39,561 bases of DNA from an uncultured Collinsella sp. (GCA_902494715.1 CABUUJ010000013.1:1-39561), one strand, 5' to 3'; counted from the first letter of the stretch, positions 1 to 9,003 are shown. Notes: generated by a model not told the origin, from the letters alone. Made by a program: numbers and translations.

Positions 1-120
1 CATTAAGTGGCCTTCTTTGCGTGCGGAACTCATTTTGAGCAAGCACCCGCCCTGCCGGGGCTCCCGGGTTCCGTGACGACTCGGCCGTTCGGGTCAGGTA
101 GGCTGATAGGAAAGATGGTG
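1..120. other. left-edge stretch without a recognised gene
   Basis: No convincing gene is seen. One frame stays open from base 2 to a TGA at 74-76 and could be the 3' end of a plus-strand gene cut by the window edge, but its 24 residues match nothing I recognise. The hairpin at 122-144 would then be the terminator of that upstream transcript. Confidence 0.3.
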
Positions 121-121
121 A

Positions 122-150
122 CGGAGGCGCAAAATGCGCCTCCGCCTTTT
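122..150 (+). terminator. rho-independent terminator
   Basis: A 10-bp perfect stem (CGGAGGCGCA / TGCGCCTCCG, 122-131 and 135-144) with a 3-base loop is followed by CCTTTTG. It probably ends a plus-strand transcript entering from the left edge. The T-run is short. Confidence 0.6.
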
Positions 151-182
151 GAATGTGATGAAAGTGTGGCGAAATGAGCTTA

Positions 183-257
183 AAACTTCCGTAAATGTGA
201 TAAATGTCACGTTTTACCTAGGGTAAAATGTGGGAAATATCACGTTTACGGAAGTTT
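183..257 (+). repeat. 75-base near-perfect palindrome in the leader of the DUF4143 ATPase
   Basis: The arms 183-218 and 222-257 pair over 36 positions around a 3-base loop. Only three positions are true mismatches (203/237, 204/236, 206/234). Three more (196/244, 207/233, 211/229) are G-U pairs if the plus strand is transcribed, but would be A-C mismatches in a minus-strand RNA. That favours a hairpin in the mRNA leader. The hairpin ends 19 bases before the ATG, with the ribosome-binding site GGGAGG between them. It could control translation or stability, or be a dyad operator. Confidence 0.8.
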
Positions 258-276
258 CTTTGCGGGAGGTTCGGTC

Positions 277-1641
277 ATGCAGCGAGATATCATTGCCAAG
301 CTTAACGCTTGGAAAGCGTCAGAATATCGTAAGCCGCTTATCCTTAAGGGGGCGCGCCAGGTTGGAAAGACGTGGGCGCTTAAGGAGTTCGGCCGAACCT
401 CGTACCTCAATTTTGTGTATCTGACGCTCGAGGAGCCGTCACCTGGGGTACAGAGCGAGTACGCTCAGTTTTTCGAAGGTACGCGCGATCCTCGACGGAT
501 CATCTCAAATCTTTCCCTGGCACTTGGACAGCCTATCGATCCCGGCGAAACGCTGCTTATTATTGATGAGATCCAGGATTGTCCTTCTGCAGTCGGCGCC
601 CTTAAATACTTCTGTGACGAGGCCCCCGAGTATCACGTCGCATGCGCAGGGTCTTTGTTGGGCGTTCGCTTGTCCCGTGAGACCAGCGCTTTTCCGGTGG
701 GAAAGGTCGAGTTCATGGAGATGCGCCCCATGAGCTTTTCCGAGTTTCTGAAAGCCGAGGGCGCTGCAAACTACGACGAATACCTTGGCGGCCTGGATCA
801 GATCGAGACAGTGCCCGATTTCTTCCATGTCCGTCTCGTCGAGCATCTTCGTCGTTATTTTGCATGCGGCGGCATGCCAGAGGCTCTTGGCCGGTGGGTG
901 GAGACGGGCGATATCGTTCAGGTCGATAAGGTGTTGTCTGATCTCTTGGATTCCTACGAGCGCGATTTTGCCAAGCATGGTGGCCGTGCGCAGTTCGCCA
1001 AGCTTTCGCAAATATGGAACTCGATTCCAGCTCAGTTGGCGCGCGAGAACAAAAAGTTCGTTTGGGGTGCGGTGCGCGAGGGGGCTCGTGCTCGAGAATA
1101 CGAGGATGCTCTGGAATGGCTTGCCGATGCTGGGCTCATCACGGCGGTTCGCCTTAATGCTGCCGGTGGTGTGCCGCTCTCTGCGTACGATGACCTCAAG
1201 GCATTTAAAGTCTACTGTCTTGATGTCGGCTTGCTGCGCCGCATGGCAAGGCTGGATGCGTCCGCTTTTGCCATCTCGGATGCGCTTTTTTCGGAGTTCA
1301 AAGGTTCGTTCGCCGAGAACTATGTGCTTCAGGCATTACTTTCACAGTTAGATGCTGCTCCGCGTTATTGGACAAACGAGAAGCCGAAGCACGAAGTCGA
1401 TTTTTTGATTCAAGTCGGAAACGAAATCGTTCCCGTCGAGGTCAAATCGGGAGAGGTCGTTCATTCCAAGAGCCTTAAGTACTATGCCGACAAGCATGCG
1501 GAGACGACTCCATTGAGGGTCCGCTACTCACTTAAGAACCTAAAGCTCGACGACGGGGTGCTCAACATTCCGTTGTATTTGGCTGATCGATCTGTCCCTC
1601 TTATCAAAAAGGCGCTTGATTGTGCACATCTTGACGTTTAG
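277..1641 (+). CDS. AAA-type ATP-binding protein with DUF4143 C-terminal domain
   Basis: This is a 454-residue member of the large ATPase family that pairs an N-terminal AAA domain with a C-terminal DUF4143 domain. Walker A is GARQVGKT (residues 25-32), and a Walker B-like stretch LLIIDEIQD lies near residues 92-100. The C-terminus carries a nuclease-like signature, EVDFLI followed by PVEVKSG, as in the PD-(D/E)XK fold noted for DUF4143. The length is normal for the family. The ATG is preceded by GGGAGG at a good distance. No partner gene is adjacent: a long hairpin precedes it and a minus-strand regulator follows. Family members are common and scattered in gut bacteria and their role is unknown, although a defence or mobile-gene role has been considered. 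The family is certain; the function is open. Confidence 0.9.
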   Translation: MQRDIIAKLNAWKASEYRKPLILKGARQVGKTWALKEFGRTSYLNFVYLTLEEPSPGVQSEYAQFFEGTRDPRRIISNLSLALGQPIDPGETLLIIDEIQDCPSAVGALKYFCDEAPEYHVACAGSLLGVRLSRETSAFPVGKVEFMEMRPMSFSEFLKAEGAANYDEYLGGLDQIETVPDFFHVRLVEHLRRYFACGGMPEALGRWVETGDIVQVDKVLSDLLDSYERDFAKHGGRAQFAKLSQIWNSIPAQLARENKKFVWGAVREGARAREYEDALEWLADAGLITAVRLNAAGGVPLSAYDDLKAFKVYCLDVGLLRRMARLDASAFAISDALFSEFKGSFAENYVLQALLSQLDAAPRYWTNEKPKHEVDFLIQVGNEIVPVEVKSGEVVHSKSLKYYADKHAETTPLRVRYSLKNLKLDDGVLNIPLYLADRSVPLIKKALDCAHLDV

Positions 1642-1705
1642 ATCCTGGGTGAGCTGACGGGCGGCGGCTAATTAATCGCTCCGTTACGGCCAGGGAGCTT
1701 GGGCC

Positions 1706-2710
1706 TTAGCGATGCTTGCTTCGCCAAGTCGTGGGTGTCATGCCGGTGTATTGTTTGAAGGCTTGGGCGAAGGCGGCCTGCTGAGGGTAGCCTAGACGCT
1801 CTGCCACCTGCGCTATCGTGAGCGAGCTGTCGGCCAAAAGGTCCTGTGCTCGCTCCATGCGGCGTCTGCGAATGTAGGCGCCCAGGGACTCGCCAGTTTG
1901 GGCCTTAAAGGTGGCGCATAGCTTGGAGCGGCTTGTGTAGAGCCTCTCGGCCACCTCGTTGATACCCACGCGTCTGCCTTTGTCGAGCGAGCGCTCAATC
2001 ATTGCCGTTGCTTCTTCGGCAATGGTTATGCTGACGCGTGTGTCTGCCGCCTGCCGCGCCTGCTTGTGGGCCGCGCGCGAACAGGCGAGCTCCGCGACCA
2101 TGGTCTCCACGATGCCCTGCATATAGACGTGTCCGCCTACGGTGCGGGCGCGGTCCTCGTTAATCCGGCGCAGCGTGTGGCAGATGGCAGACGTCGCTTC
2201 CTCGTGCCACGGCTCGGCAAACGCCTCAAAGATTCCCGCGAACTCGGTGGGATAGCGGTGCTCCAGTTCGTCAAAATATCCAGGCAAAAAGAGCACCGAG
2301 CGCGAGTGATAGAGCTCCCCCGCAAACAGCGGGCTTAATTCCTTGCCACAGCTATCTTGGATAAAGCTGCAAACGGCATTGTTTGGCCACGGTCCATGCA
2401 ACGGTTTAAGGTTCGCGGGCGTTATGCCAGCCTCGGGCATGCATGTAAGTGTGGGCGCGCTGACCTCGCTCACGCAGGCGTATGGCTCGGGAGTGTATTC
2501 GGCTAGGTACATGTTGCGCGTCGGGGTTATGAAATGCTCCATGACGATGCAGGTGGGGGAGAGGGGCATGATCCATGCGCGGCCGTGCGCCCGGTCGTTT
2601 GCCACCTCGCCGGTAAAGACGGCGCCCTTGCCGGTAAGCTCCAGGCCAAACTGCTCAAACTGCGGAGCGTAGAGCTCGGTTATATCGGTCGCTGACCGCC
2701 GTATTTGCAA
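1706..2710 (-). CDS. AraC-family transcriptional regulator
   Basis: This 334-residue regulator has a C-terminal AraC/XylS double helix-turn-helix (about residues 225-334), with the typical ending AERLGYPQQAAFAQAFKQYT then GMTP. The N-terminal 200 residues are a sensor part with no clear fold. The start is a TTG (2710-2708) preceded by AAGGAAAGGG. No earlier start with a better ribosome-binding site is seen. It is divergent from two ABC half-transporter genes whose start lies about 110 bp away, so the shared intergenic region probably holds its operator. The layout recalls YbtA/PchR-type regulators beside siderophore transporters (family knowledge). The ligand and the target genes are inferred. 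Confidence 0.85.
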   Translation of the reverse strand: MQIRRSATDITELYAPQFEQFGLELTGKGAVFTGEVANDRAHGRAWIMPLSPTCIVMEHFITPTRNMYLAEYTPEPYACVSEVSAPTLTCMPEAGITPANLKPLHGPWPNNAVCSFIQDSCGKELSPLFAGELYHSRSVLFLPGYFDELEHRYPTEFAGIFEAFAEPWHEEATSAICHTLRRINEDRARTVGGHVYMQGIVETMVAELACSRAAHKQARQAADTRVSITIAEEATAMIERSLDKGRRVGINEVAERLYTSRSKLCATFKAQTGESLGAYIRRRRMERAQDLLADSSLTIAQVAERLGYPQQAAFAQAFKQYTGMTPTTWRSKHR

Positions 2711-2824
2711 AAGCGTCCCTTTCCTTTGCAGAAACGTCCACGCCTGGCTTGATTGTGAGCCATGGCTAACACGTCAATGATAAGTTCATTACGGTTAACT
2801 CTCAAGCCGTTAGAAAGGAATCTC

Positions 2825-4651
2825 ATGGCAAAGGAATCAAAGAGGGAAGGCGGCGGTATCGGCGAGCTGCTTGCATATGCCGGTGACCGCAAATTCCTAA
2901 CGTATTTGGGCATGGCGCTCTCGGCGCTCTCGCAGCTGCTGAGCTTTGGCCCGTACGTGTGCATTTGGCTTGTCGCGCGCGATCTGATCGCCGTGGCACC
3001 TAACTGGAGCGAAGCCACCGATATCGCGATGTATGGCTGGTGGGCCGTTGGTTTTGCCCTGGCAAGCATCGTAGCTTATTTCGTGGGGCTCATGTGCACG
3101 CATCTGTCCGCGTTTCGCTGCGCGTCCAATATCCGCAAGACTACGAGCGAGCACCTGCTTAAGTTGCCGCTTGGCTACTTTGACACGCACGCCACCGGCG
3201 AGCTGCGCCGTATTGTAGACGGATGCGCCGCCTCCACCGAGACCCTGCTCGCGCACATGCTGCCCGATATCGCCGGCGCCACCGCCATGGTCGCAGGCCT
3301 GCTCGTGCTGCTTTTCGCCCTCGATTGGCGTTTGGGCGTGGCATGCCTTATCTCGGTCGTCGTTTCGCTTGGCGCCATGGCCACCATGATGAGCGGCAAA
3401 GGCGCCGAGTTCATGAAGGCCTACATGGAAGCGCTGGTCAAGATGAACAAGACTGGCACCGAATACGTACGCGGCATCCCCGTGGTCAAGGTGTTTCAGC
3501 AGACGGTCTACTCCTTCAAGGCCTTCCACGATGCGATTGCCGAATACGCGGACATGGCACAAAGCTATGCGGGCACGTTCTGCCGAGGTCCGCAGGTGCT
3601 CAACCTCACCGCGCTCAATGGCCTTGTGGCATTTCTTTTGCCCGTGGCGTTGCTGTTGGCGCCGGGCGAGACGGACTTCGCGCACTTTATGGTCAACTTC
3701 ACGTTTTACGCGATATTTTCGGCCGTGGTGCCGACGGCCATGACCAAGCTCATGTTTGTGGGCGAGGCCTCTCAGATGAGTGCCGATTCGCTGGCTCGTA
3801 TTCGAAGCGTCATGGATTCCAAGCAGCTCTCCGTGCCCGCCCAACCCAAACACCCTGCCGGCGGCGACGTGCGATTTGAGGATGTGAGCTTTACCTACGA
3901 GGGCGCCGAAGCGCCTGCCGTCAACCATGCGAGTTTTAGCGTTTCCGCGGGTAGTACCCTCGCCCTGGTGGGTCCCTCGGGTGGCGGTAAATCAACCTGT
4001 GCAAGCCTGATCCCGCGTTTTTGGGATGTTTCCTCGGGTCGAGTGCTCGTAGGCGGTGTGGACGTTCGCGATATGGATCCGCACGAGCTTATGGACCAGG
4101 TCGCCTTCGTGTTCCAGACCAACCAGCTGTTCCGGCAAACACTTGCCGATAACGTGCGCGCCTCCAAGCCTACGGCCACTGACGACGAAGTGCGTGCGGC
4201 CCTCTCCGCAGCTCAGTGCGACGACATTGTGGCCAAGCTCCCACAGGGCATCAATACCATGCTCGGTGCCGGCGGGGCATATCTTTCGGGCGGCGAGGTC
4301 CAGCGCGTGGCACTCGCCCGCGCGATCCTTAAAGACGCGCCCATCGTGGTGCTCGATGAGGCCACGGCGTTTGCCGATCCCGAGAACGAGGCGCTCATCC
4401 AGCGCGCCTTTAGCAAGCTGGCGGCGGGCCGCACGGTCATTATGATTGCGCACCGACTCTCGACTGTAGTGGGCGCAGACCAAATCGTGGTGCTCAACCA
4501 GGGCAGCGTGCAGGAGTCGGGTACCCATGCCGAGTTACTGTCCCAAGAGGGTCTGTATGCCAAGATGTGGGCCGAGTACGAGCAGGCCGCGAGCTGGAAG
4601 ATTACTGCTGCGACCGCGGATGCCGCCGTCACGAAGGGAGGCGAGGCCTAA
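2825..4651 (+). CDS. ABC half-transporter, fused membrane and ATPase domains (first of pair)
   Basis: This 608-residue ABC protein has an exporter-type fold. The membrane domain, with about six hydrophobic segments, covers residues 1-330 and the nucleotide-binding domain covers 345-590. Walker A is GPSGGGKS (383-390), the signature is LSGGEVQR (about 486), Walker B is VVLDEATAF (about 508) and the switch His is in IAHRLSTV. The ATG at 2825 follows AAAGGAAT, so it is preferred to an upstream in-frame ATG at 2762 that has no such site. The gene joins the next one with the stop codon and ATG abutting, so the two products probably form a heterodimer. With the AraC neighbour this looks like the YbtP/IrtA group, which imports metal-siderophore complexes despite its exporter fold. 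The substrate is inferred; export of a small molecule is the alternative. Confidence 0.88.
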   Translation: MAKESKREGGGIGELLAYAGDRKFLTYLGMALSALSQLLSFGPYVCIWLVARDLIAVAPNWSEATDIAMYGWWAVGFALASIVAYFVGLMCTHLSAFRCASNIRKTTSEHLLKLPLGYFDTHATGELRRIVDGCAASTETLLAHMLPDIAGATAMVAGLLVLLFALDWRLGVACLISVVVSLGAMATMMSGKGAEFMKAYMEALVKMNKTGTEYVRGIPVVKVFQQTVYSFKAFHDAIAEYADMAQSYAGTFCRGPQVLNLTALNGLVAFLLPVALLLAPGETDFAHFMVNFTFYAIFSAVVPTAMTKLMFVGEASQMSADSLARIRSVMDSKQLSVPAQPKHPAGGDVRFEDVSFTYEGAEAPAVNHASFSVSAGSTLALVGPSGGGKSTCASLIPRFWDVSSGRVLVGGVDVRDMDPHELMDQVAFVFQTNQLFRQTLADNVRASKPTATDDEVRAALSAAQCDDIVAKLPQGINTMLGAGGAYLSGGEVQRVALARAILKDAPIVVLDEATAFADPENEALIQRAFSKLAAGRTVIMIAHRLSTVVGADQIVVLNQGSVQESGTHAELLSQEGLYAKMWAEYEQAASWKITAATADAAVTKGGEA

Positions 4652-6409
4652 ATGTTCGCCTCATTCCAAAAGAAGTATTTCCTATCCGATAAAGGCGTCG
4701 CCGGCGTAAAACGCGGCATTTTTTGGACCACGCTCACCAATCTCATTACCATGGCCGGCATGGGCTTTTTATTCCTGGTTATGGCCGGCTTTGTCGAGCA
4801 TCTCGCCAGCGGCGCCGACCTGCCGGATGCCCTGCCGATCGTGGGTGGCCTCCTGGTCTTTTTCGTGTTGCTCTTTGCCTCTAACTGGCAGCAGTATTAC
4901 TACACCTACTGCATCTTTTACGAGGAGTGCGGCAAGCAGCGTATGGAGATTGCCGAGCGCTTGCGCAAACTGCCGCTGTCGTTTTTTGGTCGTCGTGATC
5001 TGGCCGATTTAACCGAGACCATCATGGGCGACGTCCAGGCCATGGAGCACGCCTACAGCCACGTGCTGGGAGAGCTTTGGGGTGCCATCATCGCAAGTGC
5101 CATTGTGTTCGTGGCGTCGCTGTTCTTTTGCTGGCAGCTGGCGATCGCGGCGTTTTGGAGCGTTCCCGTGGCCTTTGCCGTGCTGTATCTAACACGCGGC
5201 CCCATGACCCCGGTGTTCGATCGCGTGCGCGCCGAGAAGGTTAAGGTCACCGAGGCAATTCAAGAGACGCTCGACTGCGTTCGCGAGATCCGCGCCACCA
5301 ACCAGGAGGCCCATTATCTTGAGGGGCTCAACGTCGTGATCGATGCCGAGGAGCGTGAGACCACCAAGGGCGAGCTCGCTAACGGGCTTTTGGTCAACTC
5401 CGCCTTTGCCATCCTGCGTCTGGGCATTGCCACCACGCTGGTCACGGGTGCCGCGATGGTCGCCTCCGGGCAGGTTGACTTTTTGGTGATGTTTGCCTTC
5501 CTGCTTATGGTGAGCCGTATCTATGCGCCCTTTGACCAGGCGTTAATGTTAATGTCCGAGCTGTTTGCCGCTGAGTCGTCTGCCAAGCGCATGCGTTCCA
5601 TCATGGAAGAGCCTGTGGCGCGGGGCAGCGAGAAATTTGAGCCCGCGGGCCACGATGTGGTGTTCGATCACGTGGCATTTGGCTATGGTGCGGGCGAGGA
5701 CGGCCGTGCCGGCGAGAAAGTTCTTACCGATGTGAGCTTTACCGCCAAGGAAGGCGAAGTTACGGCGCTGGTCGGTCCTTCGGGTTCCGGTAAGTCTACG
5801 GTGAGCCGCCTGGCCGCGCGTTTTTGGGATGCCGCCGCGGGCAAGGTTACCGTGGGCGGCGTGGATGTCGCGAGCGTTGATCCCGAGGTACTGCTGCGTG
5901 ATTACGCCATTGTGTTCCAAGACGTACTGCTCTTTGACGACACGGTGATGGGAAACATCCGCCTCGGGCGTCGTGATGCTACCGACGAGGAAGTGCTTGC
6001 GGCCGCGCGTGCCGCCAACTGCGACGAGTTCGTGAACCGCATGCCGCAGGGCTATGACACCATGATCGGCGAGAACGGCTCCAAGCTGTCCGGCGGCGAG
6101 CGCCAGCGCATCTCTATCGCCCGCGCGCTGCTCAAAGACGCGCCCATCGTGCTGTTGGACGAGGCGACGGCAAGCTTGGATGTGGAGAACGAGACCGTGG
6201 TACAGCAGGCGCTCTCCCGTCTGCTCGCAGGTAAGACGGTTATCGTTATTGCCCACCGTATGCGTACGGTGGAAAATGCCGACAAAATCGTTGTGCTCAA
6301 GGATGGTGTGGTTGCCGAGCAGGGCGCTCCTGCGCAGCTCAAGGCGGCAGGTGGGGAATTCGCCCGCATGGTTGCGCTGCAAAAGGAAGCGGCTGCCTGG
6401 CAGCTGTAG
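4652..6409 (+). CDS. ABC half-transporter, fused membrane and ATPase domains (second of pair)
   Basis: This 585-residue partner has the same layout: a membrane domain in the first 330 residues and an ATPase domain from about 335. Walker A is GPSGSGKS (375-382), the signature is LSGGERQR, Walker B is IVLLDEATASLD and the switch is IAHRMRTV. Its ATG directly follows the TAA of the previous gene, with GGGAGGCG just upstream, which indicates translational coupling. All catalytic motifs are intact in both subunits. The pair probably acts as a YbtPQ/IrtAB-like heterodimer in the cytoplasmic membrane (inferred from the neighbouring AraC regulator). A perfect 33-bp palindrome begins one base after the stop. 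Confidence 0.88.
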   Translation: MFASFQKKYFLSDKGVAGVKRGIFWTTLTNLITMAGMGFLFLVMAGFVEHLASGADLPDALPIVGGLLVFFVLLFASNWQQYYYTYCIFYEECGKQRMEIAERLRKLPLSFFGRRDLADLTETIMGDVQAMEHAYSHVLGELWGAIIASAIVFVASLFFCWQLAIAAFWSVPVAFAVLYLTRGPMTPVFDRVRAEKVKVTEAIQETLDCVREIRATNQEAHYLEGLNVVIDAEERETTKGELANGLLVNSAFAILRLGIATTLVTGAAMVASGQVDFLVMFAFLLMVSRIYAPFDQALMLMSELFAAESSAKRMRSIMEEPVARGSEKFEPAGHDVVFDHVAFGYGAGEDGRAGEKVLTDVSFTAKEGEVTALVGPSGSGKSTVSRLAARFWDAAAGKVTVGGVDVASVDPEVLLRDYAIVFQDVLLFDDTVMGNIRLGRRDATDEEVLAAARAANCDEFVNRMPQGYDTMIGENGSKLSGGERQRISIARALLKDAPIVLLDEATASLDVENETVVQQALSRLLAGKTVIVIAHRMRTVENADKIVVLKDGVVAEQGAPAQLKAAGGEFARMVALQKEAAAWQL

Positions 6410-6410
6410 G

Positions 6411-6443
6411 AATGTGACAAAGGGACAGTCCCTTTGTCACATT
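6411..6443. repeat. perfect 33-bp palindrome (REP-like)
   Basis: Two perfect 16-base arms (6411-6426 and 6428-6443, AATGTGACAAAGGGAC and its complement) flank a single central base. There is no T-run, so a classic terminator is unlikely. It could be a REP-type or transposase-related repeat, a processing stem at the end of the ABC transcript, or an insulator before the next operon. Confidence 0.8.
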
Positions 6444-6590
6444 GAGTTCACCCCCATAGTTTCCAAAAGGTTAACTTTGGTTGACCGTAATAGTTCGACT
6501 AAACTAGTTTCAAAAGCGTACTCGAGCAAACTAATGAACTCGGGTGCTAAGGCACCATGCCGCGCTTGTGCGGCAAAAGGGAGAAGCAAC

Positions 6591-6836
6591 ATGAAGAAGT
6601 CGACTTTTAACACCCTGCTTGTCGGTGGCGGTTTTCTGCTTGGCACGGCCGGCATCAAGCTGCTTACCAGCGCTCCGGTAAAGAATGCCTGCGTGCAGGG
6701 TATCGCGTGCGGCATGCGCATCAAGAACGGCTACCAGGACATGGTCGAGCAGGCCAAGGCTAATGTCGACGACATGGTTGCCGAGGCTGCTTACATCACC
6801 CAGAGCGAGGCCGCTGCTGACGAGGCAGCCGAGTAA
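6591..6836 (+). CDS. small membrane protein, DUF6110-like
   Basis: The product is an 81-residue protein with one hydrophobic segment (about residues 6-26, including LLVGGGFLLGTAGIKLL) and an acidic, Ala-rich tail. The ATG at 6591 is preceded by AAAGGGAG. A longer open frame runs in from 6180 but overlaps the ABC gene and has no start signal. The sequence resembles the small DUF6110 proteins that sit immediately before P1B-type ATPases in Firmicutes and Coriobacteria (from memory). It lies 18 bp before such an ATPase, so it is likely an accessory subunit or metal-handling partner. The exact role is unknown. Confidence 0.75.
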   Translation: MKKSTFNTLLVGGGFLLGTAGIKLLTSAPVKNACVQGIACGMRIKNGYQDMVEQAKANVDDMVAEAAYITQSEAAADEAAE

Positions 6837-6854
6837 CGCTCTCAGGCACAAATT

Positions 6855-8930
6855 ATGAGATTCTCGATTATTAGCGAGATCCCCGGCAGGACCCGTCTTC
6901 AATTGGCGGGTCCTGTGCCAGAGAGCGATCTCGACGCACTTCTTAAGCTCAGCGGCGATATCGACGGCGTGCACAAGGTGCGCGTTTATGGCCGCATTGG
7001 CCAAATGGCGCTGGAGTACGACGAGCCGCGCCGTGCGAGCGTGCTCGACGCCCTGGGCGCACTCGATGCTCAAGCTATCGCCGATGCCAAGTCGGGCTAT
7101 GTGATGCAACTCGAGCCGCGCAAGCACAAACTCGTTATGGACCTGGCGACACTCGTCGGCGCCCACTACGCGCGCCGCTGGTTCTTGCCGACGCCTCTGC
7201 GTGCGGTGTTTGTCGTGGCCGGTTACATGGCATTTTTGCGCGCTGCTCTTCATGAGCTGGCGCAGCCACGCCTGACCGTTCCTGTGCTCGATGCTTCGGC
7301 CATCGGCATTTCGTTCGTCAAACGTGATGTCGACACCGCGGGCCAGACAATGTTTCTGCTCAACGTGGGCGAGCTGCTCGAGGACTACACCCGCGCCATG
7401 AGCGAAAACGAGCTCATCAACTCGCTGCTCGATGTGCCCGACAAGGCGCAAAAGGTCGTCGGCGACACCGAGGTAAGCGTTGCCGCCACCGAGCTTGAAC
7501 CCGGCGATCTGGTCGCCGTGCGCACCGGCATGTCCATTTGCATCGACGGTGTTGTCGAGCAGGGGAGCGCTATGGTCAACCAGGCGACCCTGACCGGCGA
7601 GCCGCTGGCCGTCGAGCGCAGCGCGGGGGATGATGTATTCGCCGGCACCGTCGTGGAAGACGGCAGCATCTTGGTGCGTGTGCGCGCAAATACGGCGCAA
7701 ACCAAACTGCGCTCAATCGTCTCGCTCGTGCAGACGGCCGACTCGCTCAAATCCGAGGGCCAGTCGCACATGGAAGACCTCGCCAACAAGATCGTCCCGT
7801 GGAACTTCCTGCTCGCGGGCCTGGTTGCGCTTACCACCCGCAGCCTCATCAAGACCTCGGCGGCGCTGATGGTTGACTACTCGTGTGCACTTAAGCTCAC
7901 GGGCTCCGTCGCCGTCATGACCGCCATGAGCGATGCCGCCAAGATGGGCGTGATGGTCAAGGGCGCCAAGTACTTTGAGTCGTTTGCCAAGGCCGACACC
8001 ATTGTGTTTGATAAGACCGGCACGCTCACCGAGGCGCAGCCGCGTCTTGCCTGCGTACTCACCACCGATGGCTGGAGCGAGGACGAGATCCTGCGCCTTT
8101 CCGCTTGCTTGGAGGAGCATTTCCCGCATCCGGTGGCGCGTGCCGTGGTCAACGCTGCTCACGAGCGTGGGCTCGAGCACCGCGAGCGTCACGCTGCAGT
8201 CGAGTATATTGTGGCGCACGGCATCGCTTCGTCCATTGAAGGGCGTCGCGCCATCATCGGTTCCGCGCACTTTGTATTTGAGGATGAGAGCGCGCAGCTC
8301 GAGTCCGACATTAAGGAGCAAATCGAGTCCCAGATGCAGGGCCTGTCGCCGCTGTATCTGGCGGTCGATGGCACCGTTGTGGGCGTGCTCGGTATCGAGG
8401 ACCCGCTCAAGGCCGGGGTCCGCGAGGCCATCGCCGACTTGCACGCGTTGGGCGTTAAGCACGTGGTCATGCTCACGGGCGACTCGGAGCGCACAGCCGA
8501 GCGCATTGCTCGCGAGGCAGGTGTCGACGAGTTTAAGGCCGAGCTGCTGCCCGAGGACAAGTACGCGTATGTCGAGCACATTAAGGGCGAGGGGCGCCAC
8601 GTTGCCATGGTGGGCGACGGCGTCAACGATTCGCCGGCGCTCGGTTTGGCCGACGTGGGGCTGGCAATGGGCGGTGGAAGCGACATCGCCAAGGAGGTCG
8701 CCGATATCATCCTGACCGATACGGATCTCGCCGCGATCGTGCGCCTGCGCCGCATGAGTCAGGGGCTTATCGACCGTCTGACGAGTTCGTATTCCAAGGT
8801 GATGCTCACCAACTCGGCGCTGTTGGCATTGGGTATTACCGGTATGATTACTCCGCAGGCGTCGTCGCTGCTGCACAACGGCTCAACGATCGCCTACAGC
8901 CTGGGCAACGCGAAAGCTTACTTGCACTAG
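6855..8930 (+). CDS. heavy-metal-type (P1B-like) P-type ATPase without CPx motif
   Basis: This 691-residue membrane pump is driven by ATP through a phospho-aspartate. The motifs are TGEP (about 246, actuator domain), DKTGTLTE (phosphorylated Asp near 386), the HP locus EEHFPHPVARA and GDGVND (about 587). The N-terminal 75 residues look like a degenerate HMA domain with no CxxC. Where copper and zinc pumps have CPC/CPx in the metal-binding helix, this protein has VDYSCALK (Cys near 343). That pattern points to the less studied branch of P1B pumps, of which CtpC-like Mn/Zn/Fe proteins are the nearest I recall. The metal cannot be read from sequence. It is probably co-transcribed with the DUF6110-like gene. 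The start ATG has only a weak ribosome-binding site, which suggests coupling to that gene. Confidence 0.88.
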   Translation: MRFSIISEIPGRTRLQLAGPVPESDLDALLKLSGDIDGVHKVRVYGRIGQMALEYDEPRRASVLDALGALDAQAIADAKSGYVMQLEPRKHKLVMDLATLVGAHYARRWFLPTPLRAVFVVAGYMAFLRAALHELAQPRLTVPVLDASAIGISFVKRDVDTAGQTMFLLNVGELLEDYTRAMSENELINSLLDVPDKAQKVVGDTEVSVAATELEPGDLVAVRTGMSICIDGVVEQGSAMVNQATLTGEPLAVERSAGDDVFAGTVVEDGSILVRVRANTAQTKLRSIVSLVQTADSLKSEGQSHMEDLANKIVPWNFLLAGLVALTTRSLIKTSAALMVDYSCALKLTGSVAVMTAMSDAAKMGVMVKGAKYFESFAKADTIVFDKTGTLTEAQPRLACVLTTDGWSEDEILRLSACLEEHFPHPVARAVVNAAHERGLEHRERHAAVEYIVAHGIASSIEGRRAIIGSAHFVFEDESAQLESDIKEQIESQMQGLSPLYLAVDGTVVGVLGIEDPLKAGVREAIADLHALGVKHVVMLTGDSERTAERIAREAGVDEFKAELLPEDKYAYVEHIKGEGRHVAMVGDGVNDSPALGLADVGLAMGGGSDIAKEVADIILTDTDLAAIVRLRRMSQGLIDRLTSSYSKVMLTNSALLALGITGMITPQASSLLHNGSTIAYSLGNAKAYLH

Positions 8931-8954
8931 CGGGCGTGTTCGCCAACGTTATCT

Positions 8955-9003
8955 GGCCTGCATCCGAATGGTATTGCCACTATCCGGATGCAGGCCTTTT
9001 GTG
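8955..9003 (+). terminator. rho-independent terminator after the metal ATPase
   Basis: A 12-bp perfect stem (GGCCTGCATCCG, 8955-8966, with its complement 8985-8996) is followed by TTTTGTGTTT. It ends the ATPase transcript and separates it from the convergent minus-strand gene. Confidence 0.85.

Noticed and set aside
1..120. signal recognition particle RNA (GGTCAGG-like match)
   Set aside because: The GGAAGGAAGCAG core motif and the stem around it are absent.
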